Source of the DNA: Chitinophagaceae bacterium
GTDB lineage: Bacteria > Bacteroidota > Bacteroidia > Chitinophagales > Chitinophagaceae
NCBI GenBank assembly: GCA_016720585.1
Contig: JADKKH010000008.1
Span: 62,001-126,000, forward strand
Direction: 5' to 3'
DNA: 64,000 nucleotides
Shown here: in pieces, positions 37,190 to 46,002 of the stretch
Numbering within the stretch: position 1 is the first letter of the stretch
Layout of the letters: every line of letters starts with the position of its first letter
The notes under the pieces: model-generated
The model's input: only the letters and a program-made list of their open reading frames with translations
Told to the model about the DNA's origin: nothing
Databases searched by the model: none
Position numbers and translations under genes: made by a program

Positions 37190-38743
37190 TTACTTCCTCC
37201 TTTTGCTTTGCAGATACTTCTCATGTATTACCGTCCCCATCGGCTTGTCGTACACTTTACTTTCTACCCAGGAAATGATATCGAGGTAAGCAAAGGCACG
37301 GGTTTCAAAACGGTTCTTTTCGAGGTGCTTGATGATATGCAGCAATTTTTCCAGCTCAGGTTTTAATTGCCGGGGCGATAGGGGAATACTTTGGCGCAAA
37401 AATTTAAACATAGCTTCTTCGACCACAGTGAGGTTTTTCATTTTCGCCATAAACCGGTACACCGATTTGCTGAGCGATTCCATCAGCATATCGTTCCCAA
37501 GTTCATAATGTGCCAGCAGGTGTACCACCCTGGCATAACACTGCAGGTCGTACCGCAGGTTGTTCTTATCATTAATGATTTTTTGCAGATAGTCAATGCT
37601 GCGGTTATAATCCCCACTGCCAAAATACAGCATGGCAAATTTGTAATTCAGCACCAGGATCCGGTGACTATCCAGAAAAAGATAATATTCCGACAATTTT
37701 TTTTCAATATCCGGTACCAGGGACAGCCCTTCTTTAAAAGTCCCCTTCATAAAGTGACGGTTGATCCGGGCGGTACTTATATAAATAAATGCCTGTATCC
37801 TGAAACTATCATGTTCTTTCACACGATCGGTTTGTGCGACCTGTTCCAGCAGTTTTAGTGTCTTATCAAATTGAGGATAATTCCGCAGATCAAAATGCGC
37901 ATTCAATAAATTATGAATGCCTTTAATATAGTGACCGGTCTCTACGCGGATCATCAGCGGCTGTGCTGCAAACAGGTTGACCCATTTTTGAGCATAGCGG
38001 TAATACTGTAAAAAATCCTGGCGGATAAATGCATACCAGGTATAACTCTGGTAGAGATAGAGCTGTTCATAAAAACCTGTAAGCTGCCACACATCAGCCG
38101 GCAGGCTTTCTTTCATAAATTGTTTGATGTCTTTTTCATCTTCCGGGTTCCTGGCATGACCATGCTGCACAAACCAGCTGAATAGTTTTAAGGCAAGATT
38201 TGAAAGCCGCGCTACCCTATCGATATGAAGGCTTACTTCATTAGCTTCCGTGGAGAGTGTATCGGCCCTGAATTGAATATGCCGGGTAATATGCAATCCT
38301 TCAATTCTTTTTTCCAGCGCTATCAATTGGGGTAAAAAATTAAATTTCTGATTGGCTTTTGCAATTTCTTTGGCCCGGTCAATGATCCGGAGACTCTGCA
38401 GAAACAATCCTTTCTTATATAGGATGTGAGCATAATCAAACTGTTCATTCAGCTGCAGATCGAGACTATCCGTACTTTTCAGAAGCCGGAGACTGGCTAA
38501 TACCTGTTTATATAAATGGGTTTTCAGATTGGCCAATTGGGGCCTGGTCACATCCCCCAGTTTTTTCAATAAAACTTTATCGTCATAGTCCTTCAGCTTA
38601 TCCAGCGCATCAAATAAGCGGACGATCTTGAGGTCTTCCTTACCTGAACTTCGTTTGATATAAAGCTTAAAATGCCTTTTTTCGGCTTTTTCAAGGGACT
38701 TTATCAGTTGAAATAATATATCAGTTGAACGGGTGGGCATCAT
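37190..38743 (-). CDS. conserved all-helical protein, unknown
   Basis: A 517-residue cytosolic protein with no signal or membrane segment. It is helical throughout, with repeats like TPR or HEAT solenoids (LKTHLYKQVLASLRLLKST, GLFLQSLRIIDRAKEIAKAN, GDYNRSIDYLQKIIND). The N-terminal motif EKAEKRHFKLYIKRSSGKED is strongly basic and seems characteristic. I have no family name for it; it resembles a group of Chitinophagaceae conserved proteins. No obvious partner next to it. Confidence 0.6.
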   Translation of the reverse strand: MMPTRSTDILFQLIKSLEKAEKRHFKLYIKRSSGKEDLKIVRLFDALDKLKDYDDKVLLKKLGDVTRPQLANLKTHLYKQVLASLRLLKSTDSLDLQLNEQFDYAHILYKKGLFLQSLRIIDRAKEIAKANQKFNFLPQLIALEKRIEGLHITRHIQFRADTLSTEANEVSLHIDRVARLSNLALKLFSWFVQHGHARNPEDEKDIKQFMKESLPADVWQLTGFYEQLYLYQSYTWYAFIRQDFLQYYRYAQKWVNLFAAQPLMIRVETGHYIKGIHNLLNAHFDLRNYPQFDKTLKLLEQVAQTDRVKEHDSFRIQAFIYISTARINRHFMKGTFKEGLSLVPDIEKKLSEYYLFLDSHRILVLNYKFAMLYFGSGDYNRSIDYLQKIINDKNNLRYDLQCYARVVHLLAHYELGNDMLMESLSKSVYRFMAKMKNLTVVEEAMFKFLRQSIPLSPRQLKPELEKLLHIIKHLEKNRFETRAFAYLDIISWVESKVYDKPMGTVIHEKYLQSKRRK

Positions 38744-39236
38744 TGCAAATATATCCTGAAACGCTTAATGGTCAAGGGTTTTAATAAAAAGATAACCCGT
38801 AGGCATCATTCAATACAGTACAGGTTGGATAAAAAGGGCAACCTGCAGACCGTATTTTGAGGTACAAAGTTGCAGGAACCATAAAGCAGGCAATCGTTAT
38901 AGAAAAATGAATCGTCTGTAGTCTGAGTAATGCATCTTTAAAAAATTATTTTTCGAAGATTTTCATATGGCAAGCAATCGTTATAGGTCAATCCGTTTCT
39001 ACGGAAGGGCCTTTTTTTATGTCCCTTTCTTCCCCCGGCCAGAACCCGGATTAACGTTTCTTCATAAAGCAGCAAAAAAGAGATATAATTTATATCAATG
39101 GCCTGCTAAAGTAACTGTTTCTAAATATTAAACAAACGGAGCCTTTCGTTTTTTTATTTCTTCTATTTTCTTCCGGGTTTGGTTGAATATTCGCTATTTG
39201 CCTATTCGTTTTCTGTAATTACCAGTTATTATCTTC
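38744..39236. other. gene-free stretch with an orphan terminator and a direct repeat
   Basis: No credible ORF is present. The region has a 12-bp direct repeat CAATCGTTATAG (38891-38902 and 38975-38986; 84 bp apart), and an intrinsic terminator at 38986-39017 (GGTC and TCCGT pairing with ACGGA and GGCC, then seven T). No gene precedes the terminator on the plus strand, so an independent short RNA of about 100-160 nt is possible. The bases beyond 39020 are AT-rich leader for the asparaginase-like gene. Confidence 0.5.
38986..39017 (+). terminator. orphan intrinsic terminator
   Basis: GGTC-AA-TCCGT-TTCT-ACGGA-AG-GGCC followed by TTTTTTT. No upstream plus-strand gene exists within 1 kb, because the neighbour is a minus-strand gene transcribed away. 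Confidence 0.6.
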
Positions 39237-39743
39237 ATGCCTAAAAAAATACCCATGGCTATCCGCATCTTCATTACTGGCGGCACTTTTGATAAAGAGT
39301 ATAATGAAATTACCGGTGAGTTATTTTTTAAAGACACCCACATGTCTGAACTGCTGGAAAAAGGCCGCAGTAAAGTAGCTGTAGAAATAAGAACATTGAT
39401 GATGGTAGATAGCTTACAAATGACAGATGGCGACCGGTCATTGATAGCCCATCAATGTCTTAGTTGCGATGAAACACAGATTGTAGTTACCCATGGCACA
39501 GATACAATGAGTGAAACAGCGAAAATGCTGGCGCAGAAAATAAATAATAAAACAGTGATCCTTACCGGAGCTATGATACCGATAAAGTTTGGCAGTTCTG
39601 ATGGCCTTTTCAATCTCGGTAGTGCATTAGCTTTTGCACAAACACTTCCTCCGGGTGTATATATTGCCATGAATGGCCGTTACTTCAACTGGGATAACGT
39701 ACGAAAGAACAAACAGACGGGGGTATTTGAAGAGATAAAATAA
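39237..39743 (+). CDS. single-domain asparaginase-like protein
   Basis: A 168-residue protein consisting only of the N-terminal domain of type I/II asparaginases: the first catalytic Thr is in ITGGTFDKEY and the second in VTHGTDTMSE, followed by TGAMIPIKFGSSDGLFNLGSAL. The C-terminal domain of normal asparaginases (about 150 residues more) is absent, and the stop is followed at once by a convergent gene. Short stand-alone versions exist in other bacteria; whether it is an amidase is unproven. Met at 39255 is an alternative start. Confidence 0.75.
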   Translation: MPKKIPMAIRIFITGGTFDKEYNEITGELFFKDTHMSELLEKGRSKVAVEIRTLMMVDSLQMTDGDRSLIAHQCLSCDETQIVVTHGTDTMSETAKMLAQKINNKTVILTGAMIPIKFGSSDGLFNLGSALAFAQTLPPGVYIAMNGRYFNWDNVRKNKQTGVFEEIK

Positions 39744-39744
39744 T

Positions 39745-41401
39745 TTACAAGAACAATATATTCTCAGGGGTTTGCAGCCATTTTGAATAATAGCTACCAT
39801 AATAACTATCTATACTTTTTCTTTTGATCTTTAAAGTGGGGGTAAAAAATCCATTGGCTACGGTCCATTCCTCCGATACCAACACCAGTTTTGCCAGTTG
39901 CTCGTGATGCTCCAGTGTTGTATTTATTTTTTGCAAAAGATCCTGAAATAAAGCCGTTAGACTACCTTGTTCCTGTATAGAAATTTTTTTGTCAACACGC
40001 CCAACGCCAGTACATGAGATTGGCCCGATCCCACGACACATACCTGCGAAAGATGGGAACTCTCCTGCAACATTTTTTCGATGGGCGCCGGTGCAATATA
40101 TTTTCCTTTACTGGTTTTAAACTGGTCTTTTATTCTGCCGGTAATGGTTAAATATCCTTCCGCATCGATAAAGCCTTCATCACCCGTTTTCAGAAAACCA
40201 TCTTCAAAACATTGTGTGGTCAGTTCCGGATCTTTATAATACCCGATCATCGATGCCGGGCTTTTTACCTGCACTTCATTATCTTTTCCCAACCGCACTT
40301 CTACCCCGTTGTAGGATTGTCCAACGGTACCAAAACGGGCCTTTGTTTTCCGGTTGATATGCGATAAAGCTATATTCTCCGTCATTCCGTAGGCTTCCTG
40401 AATGATGATACCCAATTTTGAAAACCACAGTAACAGGGAAGCCTTAATAGGCGAAGCGCCGGTAAGAATATATTTTGCTCTTGACAAACCCAGTTTTTTC
40501 TTTAATAGTTTTTTATTAGTGACGAGAGACCGGGAACAGCTAACAACCTGTTCAGGGTTTTTTGCGGAATTTTTTTCAGGATTTCCTGCTGAAATTTTTC
40601 CCAGATCCTGGGTACTGCTAAAAATACCGTGGGCTGTGCATCACGTAAATTTTTAGAAAAAGTTTCCAGAGATTCAGGAAAATAAATCGTACCCCCACAA
40701 AACACGCCAGCATACTCAGCAACCATTCGTTCAGCCACATGGCAAAGGGGTAAATACGAAAAAAATATTTCTGCATCAAAATCATTTCCCAGCGCTTCGA
40801 TAACCGTTACCAGGCTGTAACTATGTGCATAATACGTATGCATAACGCCTTTCGGAGTGCCGGTGGTACCCGATGTATATAAAATACAAGCCAATGACAT
40901 GGGATCAGGTACTAGATTAGTAGTTGAGGGCGGGTACTTTTTTAGTAAATCCTTCCAACCTAAACAATCCTTTTTAGGATAAAAGGGGAAGCTGATTTTT
41001 ATGATGGAAGCAGGAATTTCAGATTCCAGTTCTTCATAATTATCCAGTTTACCAATGAAAATGACCTTGCTTTCGCTATGAAGTAAAATTGTTTGTAACG
41101 TACCCGTTGATATATTGGGATATAGCGGAACTGAAACAAAACCAGCCATCATGATCGCCAGGTCAGCCATTATCCAGTGAGCCGAATTTTTACCGAGGAT
41201 GGCCATCTTTGAATTTTCCGGCAAGCCCATTGACCGGAGCGCTGTAACCAGGCTTCGAATTTCATCGCCGGCCTGTTTCCACGTAAAGTTTTGGGCAATC
41301 CCCTGTACCGGTTCTGACAAAAAAAGTGCGTCCGCCCGGTTCTTCTCATGTTCATAAAATTTTTCAAGAATCGTGGGATATATTTTTATGGCATCATCCA
41401 T
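39745..41401 (-). pseudogene. AMP-dependent acyl-CoA ligase (FadD-like), two frameshifts
   Basis: The intact frame would encode about 550 residues. The N-terminal part (41401 to 40502) has the P-loop LYTSGTTGTPKGVMHTYYAH. The middle (to 39957) has the substrate loop EAYGMTEN and the hinge TGDEGFIDAEGYLTITGRIKD. The C-terminal part has WTVANGFFTPTLKIKR, with the catalytic Lys. The first break is in a run of six A (40509-40514) where one more A restores frame, the second in seven A (39984-39990) where one more A restores it. It is either decayed, sequencing-error affected or read through by slippage. Confidence 0.8.
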
Positions 41402-41974
41402 TACACAGGAATTTCTTTTAATAAATGGGCCAATCCCAGTTCCGGGTATTTCCCGGGAATGGGTGCAAAAAAACGAATTATATGTTCAAAATCTTTTGCT
41501 TCATCATCGCTGGTATAAAAAGGTTCAGCAATGATTACTTCTTTTTTTGTAAAATCCAATCCGGCCATGATAATAGGAATACCCGCTTTTTTGGCGATAT
41601 GATAAAAGCCTGTTTTTAACCGGTCCACTTTTTTTCCGGGTTCCTTCCGGTGATATAGCAATGATCATTTCCTGGTGTTTGTTTATTATTTCAACTACCT
41701 GGTCAACCATATTCTTTTTACTAAAACGATCTACCGGAAGGCCACCAGACCAGCGGAATATAAATCCAAAGGGTCCATCGAATAATTCCTTTTTCCCGAG
41801 GTATTTAGAATGTTTTAATCTAAACTGGCTTCGGTAAGCAAGCCCAATGATCAAATCCTGCCAACAGGTATGTGGGGCTACTATAATGATACATTTTTTG
41901 AGCTCTCTTGGAAATAAAACATCCGTTTTCCAGCCCATTATTTTCAAGATCATTTTCCAGAGAAATCTTCTCAC
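41401..41974 (-). pseudogene. PlsC-like 1-acylglycerol-3-phosphate acyltransferase, one frameshift
   Basis: The first part (41974 to about 41630) has the acyltransferase block APHTCWQDLIIGLAYRS and the EGTR motif AISPEGTRKK. The second part continues as VDRLKTGFYHIAKKAGIPII in another frame. The change falls in seven A (41629-41635), where removal of one A joins the frames. The stop of this gene and the start of the ligase overlap (TAATG), so the two are a coupled operon, presumably for acyl activation and phospholipid acylation. Confidence 0.75.
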
Positions 41975-42184
41975 GATCGTTTATTATGGTTACAATATAA
42001 GAAGAAATAAACCGCAGGTGTCTGAAATAAATATATTCAATTTTTTTGTTTGTAATTGCAGCAATATTATGATAGGCCAGGCCGGCGGGATGAGGGGTTG
42101 TAGTACACAGGATTGAACAGAAAAAAGAATGGATAATTATTCGAAATAAAAAAACAGAAATATAAACGCTTATTTTCTTATGAT

Positions 42185-42604
42185 TTATTGATTGGTTTGT
42201 GGCGGTGGTCCATTCTTTCCATTTTGAGCTCCCGGTTTTGGCGGATGTAATTTTTTTGCCGTTTCTTTATATTTCTGGTATTGAACATCGGTGAGGATCT
42301 TTTTTACACTTTCATCTCTTTCCTTCACCAGTTTGTCCATCGCTTCTTTAACTTTCGGGTCAGGCGGGGGCGGTGGTGGTGGCGGATTGTCTTTTCGTAA
42401 TTTATCTTCTGCTATAAAAAATATTTTGAAAGCAGCTGTTAATTTCTGTTGTTGTGCAGCACTGGGTTGAATTTCCTTTTGTAATAATTCCTCGGTTTTT
42501 TTTAACCGGTCTTCAATATCTGGTGGTTTGGGTGGCTGGGGAGGTTGTGCTTTTGTAATGATAACAAACAATACGAGTCCTAAAGCTAAAATCAGTTTCT
42601 TCAT
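42185..42604 (-). CDS. exported proline-rich Spy/CpxP-like protein
   Basis: The start at 42604 (MKKLILALGLVLFVIITKAQ) gives a clean signal peptide. The mature part is helical with a glutamine/lysine-rich core (LQKEIQPSAAQQQKLTAAFK, LTDVQYQKYKETAKKL) and an eight-proline run in the middle (about residue 75). It is 57 bp beyond the larger Spy-like gene and belongs to the same minus-strand operon as the sigma factor. Confidence 0.65.
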   Translation of the reverse strand: MKKLILALGLVLFVIITKAQPPQPPKPPDIEDRLKKTEELLQKEIQPSAAQQQKLTAAFKIFFIAEDKLRKDNPPPPPPPPDPKVKEAMDKLVKERDESVKKILTDVQYQKYKETAKKLHPPKPGAQNGKNGPPPQTNQ

Positions 42605-42661
42605 GGTTTTTGTTTTAATACAGATGAACAGGTGCACTAAAATCCTTCGGTGCTGCTACTA

Positions 42662-43165
42662 TTAATTTTGTGGCGGAGGTGGCCTGTCACCCTCGGGGCC
42701 ACCCGGTGGACGGGGCTGACTAATCATTCTGGCAACCTCGTGAATAATTTTATCAAATTTATTTTGCTGCTCCGGAGTACACAAAGCCCTTAGTTTTTGA
42801 AAATGGTTTAATGTCAGCAGATCTAAGGCTTCAGTGTTACTACTTATGGCTTTTGCTGCCGCCTGTTTTGCACTATCGGTTACATTTGTTTGTTTCAATA
42901 AATCAAAAAAAGATTCTTTGGCGTCTTTAATTTTTTCACGAAGCTGGTCAGCTGCTTCCCGGTGCTCTTTTCTTAACACATCCAGTTGTTCCTGTTGTTG
43001 GACATCCAGTTTCAACTCTTTGACTAAAAATTCCTGGGGTGTTCCCTTAGGTTGCGGCGGATGTTTCATTTTATCCATCCAAAACAGGGCTAAGGTAGCG
43101 GCATTTGCTATTAATAGCAATACAACCAGCACCGTCAATAATTTATTTTTCGTTCCGTGATTCAT
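42662..43165 (-). CDS. Spy/CpxP-family periplasmic stress protein
   Basis: A 167-residue protein with one N-terminal membrane or signal segment (residues 9-27), then helices with LKLDVQQQEQLDVLRKEHREAADQL and LRALCTPEQQNKFDKII, the LTxxQ-like repeats of Spy and CpxP that sense or chaperone misfolded envelope proteins. The C terminus is PPG-rich. It follows the anti-sigma gene by 10 bp, which fits an envelope-stress operon. Confidence 0.7.
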   Translation of the reverse strand: MNHGTKNKLLTVLVVLLLIANAATLALFWMDKMKHPPQPKGTPQEFLVKELKLDVQQQEQLDVLRKEHREAADQLREKIKDAKESFFDLLKQTNVTDSAKQAAAKAISSNTEALDLLTLNHFQKLRALCTPEQQNKFDKIIHEVARMISQPRPPGGPEGDRPPPPQN

Positions 43166-43175
43166 ATTTTATTTT

Positions 43176-43522
43176 TCAATATGATGAAATAGATTGATCA
43201 TAGGATTCTGCAAAATTTTGTAACGACGAAGTGGATGCCCCTGTGTTTGTAGTTTTTGTTTTAGCCTGTTGTAACAGCGTAATTCCGTTCAGGACTAATA
43301 ACAATACCAGCGTACTCAATATCCAAACGGGTTTAAGTGGCAGGCTCCAGCCTTGTTCTGATTTCTCTTTATCTATCCTGGCCCTCAACCGGGTATAAAA
43401 AAAATCATCTGTTCCCGCTTCATGCATTCCCTGGATACTTTGCAGGTGCACATCAACCAAAGGTGTAAAATTTTTTTTTGGCCTCCCAGGGGGGGTCGTA
43501 GTTATTTTATTCTAATAGTCAT
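43176..43522 (-). pseudogene. anti-sigma-like membrane protein, start region frameshifted
   Basis: The open part (from 43460) holds TPLVDVHLQSIQGMHEAG and one membrane helix (residues about 46-64 of that part), as in small anti-sigma proteins. An ATG at 43522 overlaps the sigma factor stop (ATGA), the normal arrangement, but the frame breaks twice: an A run at 43505-43508 and a nine-A run at 43471-43479. If each loses one A, the protein would begin MTIRINNYDPPWEAKKNFTP and run on. The start in the present sequence cannot be stated. Confidence 0.6.
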
Positions 43523-44101
43523 ATCTGCGTTTTATAATAGGCTTCCAATTGTTTTTGCAAATTCACTTTAGCCCTGGTGATCAGTGATTCTACCGCTTTA
43601 CTGTTTTGCTGCATTATTTCACAGGCTTCTTCATATTTCATACACTGTACTTTTATTAAGGTGAATGCCAGTTTTTGTTTTTCGGGCAGTGATTCGATGG
43701 CTTTAAATAATACAGCTGCTTTTTCTTTGTTCTCGGCCACAACCCCCGGATGTTGAAATGATTCCTCAGAGCTTTTCTTTTCTTCCGGCATCCACCAGGG
43801 CAATATTGTATGCAGTTTTTTTTCTTGTCTTTCTCCTCCTTATTTTATCAAGGGCTTTCCGCACAGCAATCCGGTAGATCCAGGTGGAGAGCGATGACTC
43901 TTCTTTAAACTTTCCTACCGATTCAAAGACCTGTATAAATGTTTCCTGCGCCGCATCTTCCGCCTCGCTGTTATCCTGCAAAATGTTCAGTACAGTATGA
44001 AACACCCGGTTGCGGTAGTTATCTACCAGCCACCGGAAAGCAGGTTCATTTCCCTGCCGGAGCTCCTGTATCAGTTCCTGTTCATTCAAACTGGTTTCCA
44101 T
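43519..44101 (-). pseudogene. ECF-type RNA polymerase sigma factor, one frameshift
   Basis: The first part (44101 to 43766) has the region 2 signature LQDNSEAEDAAQETFIQVFE and WIYRIAVRKALDKIRRRK. The second part (43803 to 43519) has region 4 with AIESLPEKQKLAFTLIKVQ and SLITRAKVNLQKQLEAY. The frames meet at an eight-A run (plus-strand T at 43816-43823) where loss of one A restores RKKLHTILPWWMPEEKK. The anti-sigma, the Spy-like and the proline-rich gene follow in the same operon. Confidence 0.8.
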
Positions 44102-44173
44102 ATTGACGCATCAAGCTAAGAAAATCCTTCTGAAGAAGGTAAGTTTGTAAGTACCGGGACAATCATTCAATAA

Positions 44174-44199
44174 AAAAGCCGGCTTTTCAGCCGGCTTTT
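44174..44199 (-). terminator. bidirectional GCCGGC terminator
   Basis: AAAAGCCGGC-TTTTCA-GCCGGCTTTT (44174-44199) has A and T runs on both sides. It lies just past the stop of the DUF5777 remnant and is probably its old terminator. Confidence 0.75.
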
Positions 44200-44219
44200 A
44201 AGAAAAATTAAATTCTAAC

Positions 44220-44429
44220 TTATTTTTTAAGACTCATCCTTCTGTTTATGGTAAACCCCAAAGCGAATTGTCCGTCTTTGATCCAGCTATTATTACGGGC
44301 AAGCTGATCAATGTTAGGTTCATCCGTGGTGCTCCCGATATAAAATTGGAACAGGTGGCCGCCTGTATTGATCTCAACACCTGCGGAAAGCATATTCGGG
44401 CTATAATTATAATTGAAACCATTTTGCAG
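44220..44429 (-). pseudogene. C-terminal remnant of a DUF5777 beta-barrel gene
   Basis: On the minus strand, codons 44429 to 44220 encode about 69 residues and a stop, with an in-frame stop just upstream and no start. The sequence (NMLSAGVEINTGGHLFQFYI, then KDGQFALGFTINRRMS) aligns with the C terminus of the intact DUF5777 proteins at 46407 and 48838 (for example SFGVEFNTSSHSFQLFF and GGRFLIGFNITRLWNY). The N-terminal part is missing at the promoter region of the next operon. Confidence 0.7.
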
Positions 44430-44503
44430 TTACATGATTTTTGTCAGGTTGATAATTAACCCTACTCATAGAATATATTTTTTCAGATTTCCGATATCAA
44501 TAA

Positions 44504-44570
44504 AATGATAATTATCACTAAAAGATTATCCTAAAGTCATAATTCTGTCATTTTGATGTAAATATCTTGC
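44504..44570 (+). promoter_or_regulatory. CRP/FNR-like palindrome and -7 element, operon 1
   Basis: AATGA-TAATTA-TCACT (44504-44519, centre 44511.5; TGATAATTATCA is a perfect dyad) lies 51.5 bp before the first base of TATCTTGC (44563-44570), a -7-like box. No -33 TTG exists, as expected for an activator-dependent promoter. Two other operons here have the same spacing. Confidence 0.6.
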
Positions 44571-44631
44571 GCACTGTGATCCACAAAAGTTCTTTCAAAC
44601 AAAAAATATTTTTCAAACTAAAATCAGTTTT

Positions 44632-45963
44632 ATGAAACTTTTCAAAACAAAATACGCCTGGGTAATCACAACCCTGGTATTAGCATTTGGCTATGTTATT
44701 AGTTGCACAAAAGACGATCAGGTATTAAGTACACCTGTCGTTGTTAACGGCACGGAGCTTTTCTCTGAAAAAATCACTACGGGCCCCACTATTGACGGAA
44801 CCATTGATGCGCTGTGGGCTAATGCATCAAAATTAAGTGTTATCCCGGCTATGCCGGATCCGGGTAACGGTATGTGGGCGGGATATCAGGGAATTACCTT
44901 ACCTACATCTATCCGTTCCATGTATGATAATCAATACATCTACTTTTTAGTGGAGGTTCAGGACGCTGACAAAAATCATAATGTGTCGCCATGGTATTTT
45001 GATCCTGTAACCAAACTTTGGAATAAAGAGCCAGGTGCAAGGACTTTAGATGCAAATGGAGGTTTATTAAGAGAAGGTTATGGTAAAGACCAATTGGCCT
45101 TTCTTTGGAATATTGACAATTCAACTCCAAAATTTACCAGTCAAACCTGCTATGCCAGTTGCCATATATTCACCCCATATTTAGATTATTCAGTTACACC
45201 TGCTGTCATGAAATCAAATGCAGGTAGCGGTAATCATTACACCAATAATCAAAATGAAAAAATTGATATGTGGTGGCTACATCCGCAAAGAGGTTTGGTT
45301 TTCGGACAACTCGATGATGGATATCAGGATTGGGCTGGTGGACCCGCTATTATGAACCTGGTGGGTGGTAATGGCAATGGTCGTCACTTTGATGATTTAG
45401 TACCAAACGGTACCGCGTCTACAACCTGGCCATACCGTCCAAATTATACATCCGATGCTACCCAGGGAAGTGCCAATAACACACAAAATTTAAAATTAGA
45501 CGGTACAGGTACTTCTGTTGCTGTTCCATTATGGGTAGTTCCTAATTCAACCAGTGGTTATATAAAAGTAGCAGATACATTAGCTGGTGGTGCAGGGGTT
45601 AAAATTACAGCAGTTAGTTCATTAGGAGTATTAACTTATGCAACCGGAACAATAGATCCAAATGTTGGCACAGATTATCAAAGACTTGGAACTACTGCTT
45701 ACAGTCCTATTGGGGCAAAATGTTTTCCAAGTGTTATTCTTTCCCCGGTTCTTAATGGGCGTGCAGATATAAATGTCTCTTTCGTTCATACAGGTACAGG
45801 CTGGGTTTACGAATTTAAACGTTTATTAAAAACAGCTGATGTACTGAAACAGGATGTTAATTTTTCTGGTTTAGAAGACCAGCCTTTTGGTGTAGCCGTA
45901 TTTGATAAATCAAATTACCAGCATGCTATAAAAACCAACCTGGTGTTGAAATTTAAAAAGTAA
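44632..45963 (+). CDS. lipoprotein with EB_dh heme-binding domain and a CX3CH motif
   Basis: A 443-residue lipoprotein (lipobox VISC, Cys25; next residues TKDDQ resemble the Bacteroidota surface export signal). The body matches the ethylbenzene dehydrogenase-related heme domain (EB_dh, PF09459): TIDGTIDALWANASKL, DNQYIYFLVEVQDAD and VSFVHTGTGWVYEFKRLL. The motif CYASCH (Cys173, Cys177, His178) is CX3CH, an expanded heme-c attachment site. First gene of operon 1; a CX4CH cytochrome and a DUF5777 barrel follow 39 and 11 bp apart. Confidence 0.75.
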   Translation: MKLFKTKYAWVITTLVLAFGYVISCTKDDQVLSTPVVVNGTELFSEKITTGPTIDGTIDALWANASKLSVIPAMPDPGNGMWAGYQGITLPTSIRSMYDNQYIYFLVEVQDADKNHNVSPWYFDPVTKLWNKEPGARTLDANGGLLREGYGKDQLAFLWNIDNSTPKFTSQTCYASCHIFTPYLDYSVTPAVMKSNAGSGNHYTNNQNEKIDMWWLHPQRGLVFGQLDDGYQDWAGGPAIMNLVGGNGNGRHFDDLVPNGTASTTWPYRPNYTSDATQGSANNTQNLKLDGTGTSVAVPLWVVPNSTSGYIKVADTLAGGAGVKITAVSSLGVLTYATGTIDPNVGTDYQRLGTTAYSPIGAKCFPSVILSPVLNGRADINVSFVHTGTGWVYEFKRLLKTADVLKQDVNFSGLEDQPFGVAVFDKSNYQHAIKTNLVLKFKK

Positions 45964-46002
45964 TTGGTGCGACCAGTTTCTGAAAACCTAAAAACAAATA
46001 TC

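Noticed and set aside
44268..44459. 63-residue plus-strand ORF
   Set aside because: It is opposite the DUF5777 remnant, whose minus-strand translation matches a known family, so the plus ORF is a shadow.
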